Positions 60,101-64,000 of a stretch of 64,000 bases of DNA are shown here, piece by piece. The DNA lies in contig BTPP01000006.1 in assembly GCA_037102815.1 (NCBI GenBank), forward strand, positions 1,178,001 through 1,242,000, read 5' to 3'. This stretch comes from Neurospora intermedia (taxonomy: Eukaryota > Ascomycota > Sordariomycetes > Sordariales > Sordariaceae). A program made the position numbers and the translations under genes. The stretch's first letter is position 1. Each line of letters opens with the position of its first letter. Under the pieces are notes generated by a model. It saw only the letters and a list, made by a program, of their open reading frames with translations, was not told the origin of the DNA and did no database searches.

Positions 60101-61361
60101 ACTATTGCTTATCACGCCAGGGTTGGATATGCCCGGTCAGGAAGTCAGGTGGTTGTTGACTTGGAGAGCTTCAGAGGCTTGTGATCCCTCCTTATGTCTA
60201 AACTTTTTATGGAAGAGACATTCCGTTGGGATCAGCTGATGGTATGTGAACGACGTATGCGTCACTGTTCTTGAACCACTTCATGTTGATATGAACTTCT
60301 TGGAGTGGCATCCTAGTTCTACTGTACTGCTTTTTTTGTGACCTAAGCATGGTGGAGGACATTTCGTTCTCTCCAAAGGCAACTTGTGACATGTCAAAGG
60401 TGCCTCTCATCGCGAGTTTCCATCCTGATTGAATATAGGCATGGCCCAGTATAGCATTTCTCTCTCGCTGTCTTCTCACACGAGCTACCAATTTTCATAT
60501 CTTCATTTTCTTTCTTGCCGTCAAGTTCACTTCGTTTCAGTCAGGCCTGCAAATATGTTTCCTATAAATATCTCACATCATCAAATCGCGATGCAAACTA
60601 CGTTAGTTACATTGCGTACATCACAGATTGTGAAGCTCATTTGATGAAAGAATAGGCAACCGTAGAGGTATGTAGTTGGTTGAATGCTGCACGGCGTTGG
60701 GAAGGTGCGCCGGGCGCATAATAGGGAAGGCATAAAGACTTAGAATGTGGGGGCTGCCGTAGTTGGCTTTTCTCTCCGAGTCAACCAACAACTTTTTTCC
60801 CAAATGACTACTTACTATACCTCATGGCGGACTGCACCACAGTGGCTTTCAGCAGCTGCCGAAAGATGATTCGAATTTTAATCATAGAGGCCCGAGTGGA
60901 ATATGTTGAACATCGATACCGTTCTTGGAGCAAGTCAAACGTTGTTTCTGGCGAAAACCGAGGAGCCCTCACTCACCTCACACCCCCTTTCAATGTAAAC
61001 ATGTGGCAGTGCTGATAGCCACAGCGCATGAGCCACACTTGAACAGAGTCAGTACTACCTACCCGCCAACTGGTACAGTGCCCTGACGGCATTTGACTGA
61101 CTCACCCCGCCAGCCGCCTGTAGCGCTGTAGGGCGACAGTCCTTCCCGTCCCCGTTGACGGCGCTGAATCGAAAAAAATACCCCGCTGTGGATTCGAGTG
61201 TGTCAATTGAATCGCGACCGCTGCCAGTGTCGCCTCTAGGGGAAAAAAAAATCTAAAAAACTAGACGTTCTCCCTTGCAACCCGCCCTTCAAAAAGTCGC
61301 AACTTGTATTTGCGCATTGTTTCCAGCTTGTCTCTTCGTCCCGGACAGACATATCATAACC
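57124..61361. other. 4.2-kb gene-free region, divergent nma1 / lysyl-tRNA synthetase
   Basis: The longest gene-poor stretch in the window. Several frames of 70-230 codons exist, the longest at 57275-57964 on the minus strand (Ser/Thr/Arg-rich, no domain), but none shows recognisable protein features or supportive splice structure. No tRNA, repeat family or RIP pattern seen. Nested short transcripts or non-coding RNA remain possible. Confidence 0.4.
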
Positions 61362-63415
<2,054 letters not shown>

Positions 63416-64000
63416 ATGTCTGAATAGCGTAGCATAGTCTAGATGAATGTCGATGAATACCTTTGGATGAATGAACATGACATGGCCTCGGTTCGCTTTC
63501 TTTGTTTCCTTTAAAAGTAGGCCATGTCGATTGTCGCGATATACTCGAAAAGCACATTGCTGATAAGTCTGAACTCTACTGTCGCCATCGATTTAAAAGG
63601 AGATGAATGTATCTGCCTACTCTGGCCGTAACCAGCCAGACGGTCGATTTTTGTCAACCTGAAGAGTATACCACTTGGCACCGTGATAGCGAGGCGCAGC
63701 TTCTTGGAAATGCTTGGGATGACCATCCTCATGCATCTGATATTAGGACGACCCTATGGACATGTCAAGAGTCTCCTCCAGCGACAACCACACTGCTTCT
63801 CAAGCTGCCCGTAAACTGAACGTCTACAACATATATCTACACCATTTATAGCACAGTACATCTCAGACGACGATAAGAGCCGCCCAGATTCTTGGCCCGA
63901 AGCCCGCAAGCGTCTGAGAAGGCTGTTGCCTTCTTGGTATTTCCAATACGGCAATGAATATTTGAAGCCAAGAAATGATTCTTACGTGTACTGCGTACTA
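63416..64000. other. 3' region after lysyl-tRNA synthetase to window end
   Basis: About 580 bp holding the synthetase 3' untranslated region. A 70-codon plus frame at 63607-63819 has no recognisable features. Nothing else seen. Confidence 0.5.

Overview
The window looks like nuclear DNA of a filamentous ascomycete, most likely Neurospora or a close Sordariales relative. Genes carry short introns (about 55-115 bp, GTRNGY-type donors, YAG acceptors), intergenic spaces are long, and one AT-rich block shows the footprint of repeat-induced point mutation (RIP). The pairing of a YCK-type casein kinase I (ck-1b-like) with an HP1 gene (hpo-like) also fits. From memory these two have nearby locus numbers in N. 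crassa, which I could not check.

Layout, left to right: ck-1b-like kinase (1072-2602, -); a Mutator-like DNA transposon, here called MULE-1 (5426-8693); nup133 (12763-17145, -); AFG1-like ATPase (18482-20497, +); exosome subunit rrp4 (20802-21965, -); mitochondrial malonyl-CoA:ACP transacylase (23337-24729, +); TRAPP subunit tca17/TRAPPC2L (25419-26289, +); a GT90-type glycosyltransferase (26654-28732, -); a fatty-aldehyde dehydrogenase with a membrane tail (29826-31510, -); a second, RIP-degraded element, MULE-2 (32208-35471); a Doa4-type ubiquitin protease (36491-39894, -); ESCRT-0 subunit vps27 (41287-43722, +); a histidine-phosphatase/PGM-like enzyme (44592-45473, +); a 62-residue single-pass membrane protein (46559-46747, -); HP1/hpo (48868-49852, -); an unrecognised zinc-finger/coiled-coil protein (52613-54649, +); NMN adenylyltransferase (55809-57123, -); cytosolic lysyl-tRNA synthetase (61362-63415, +).

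Most genes are unlinked housekeeping functions. Two functional pairs stand out. Doa4-type deubiquitinase and Vps27 are divergent neighbours and both act in the ESCRT/multivesicular-body pathway. The HP1 gene encodes the reader of the heterochromatin that normally forms on RIP-mutated DNA such as MULE-2 in the same window.

The most interesting feature is the pair of related Mutator-like elements of nearly equal length (about 3.27 kb) and the same orientation. MULE-1 has 66-bp perfect terminal inverted repeats, an 8-9 bp target duplication and a transposase that can be read end to end (906 aa, two introns, D-D-E residues, FAR1-like and SWIM-like zinc motifs), with no sign of RIP. MULE-2 has 46-bp perfect inverted-repeat tips and a 9-bp target duplication, but its interior is saturated with RIP-type mutations while its outer 180-230 bp are not. 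Exon coordinates below were worked out by eye from splice signals and reading-frame continuity. No alignment or database search was run.
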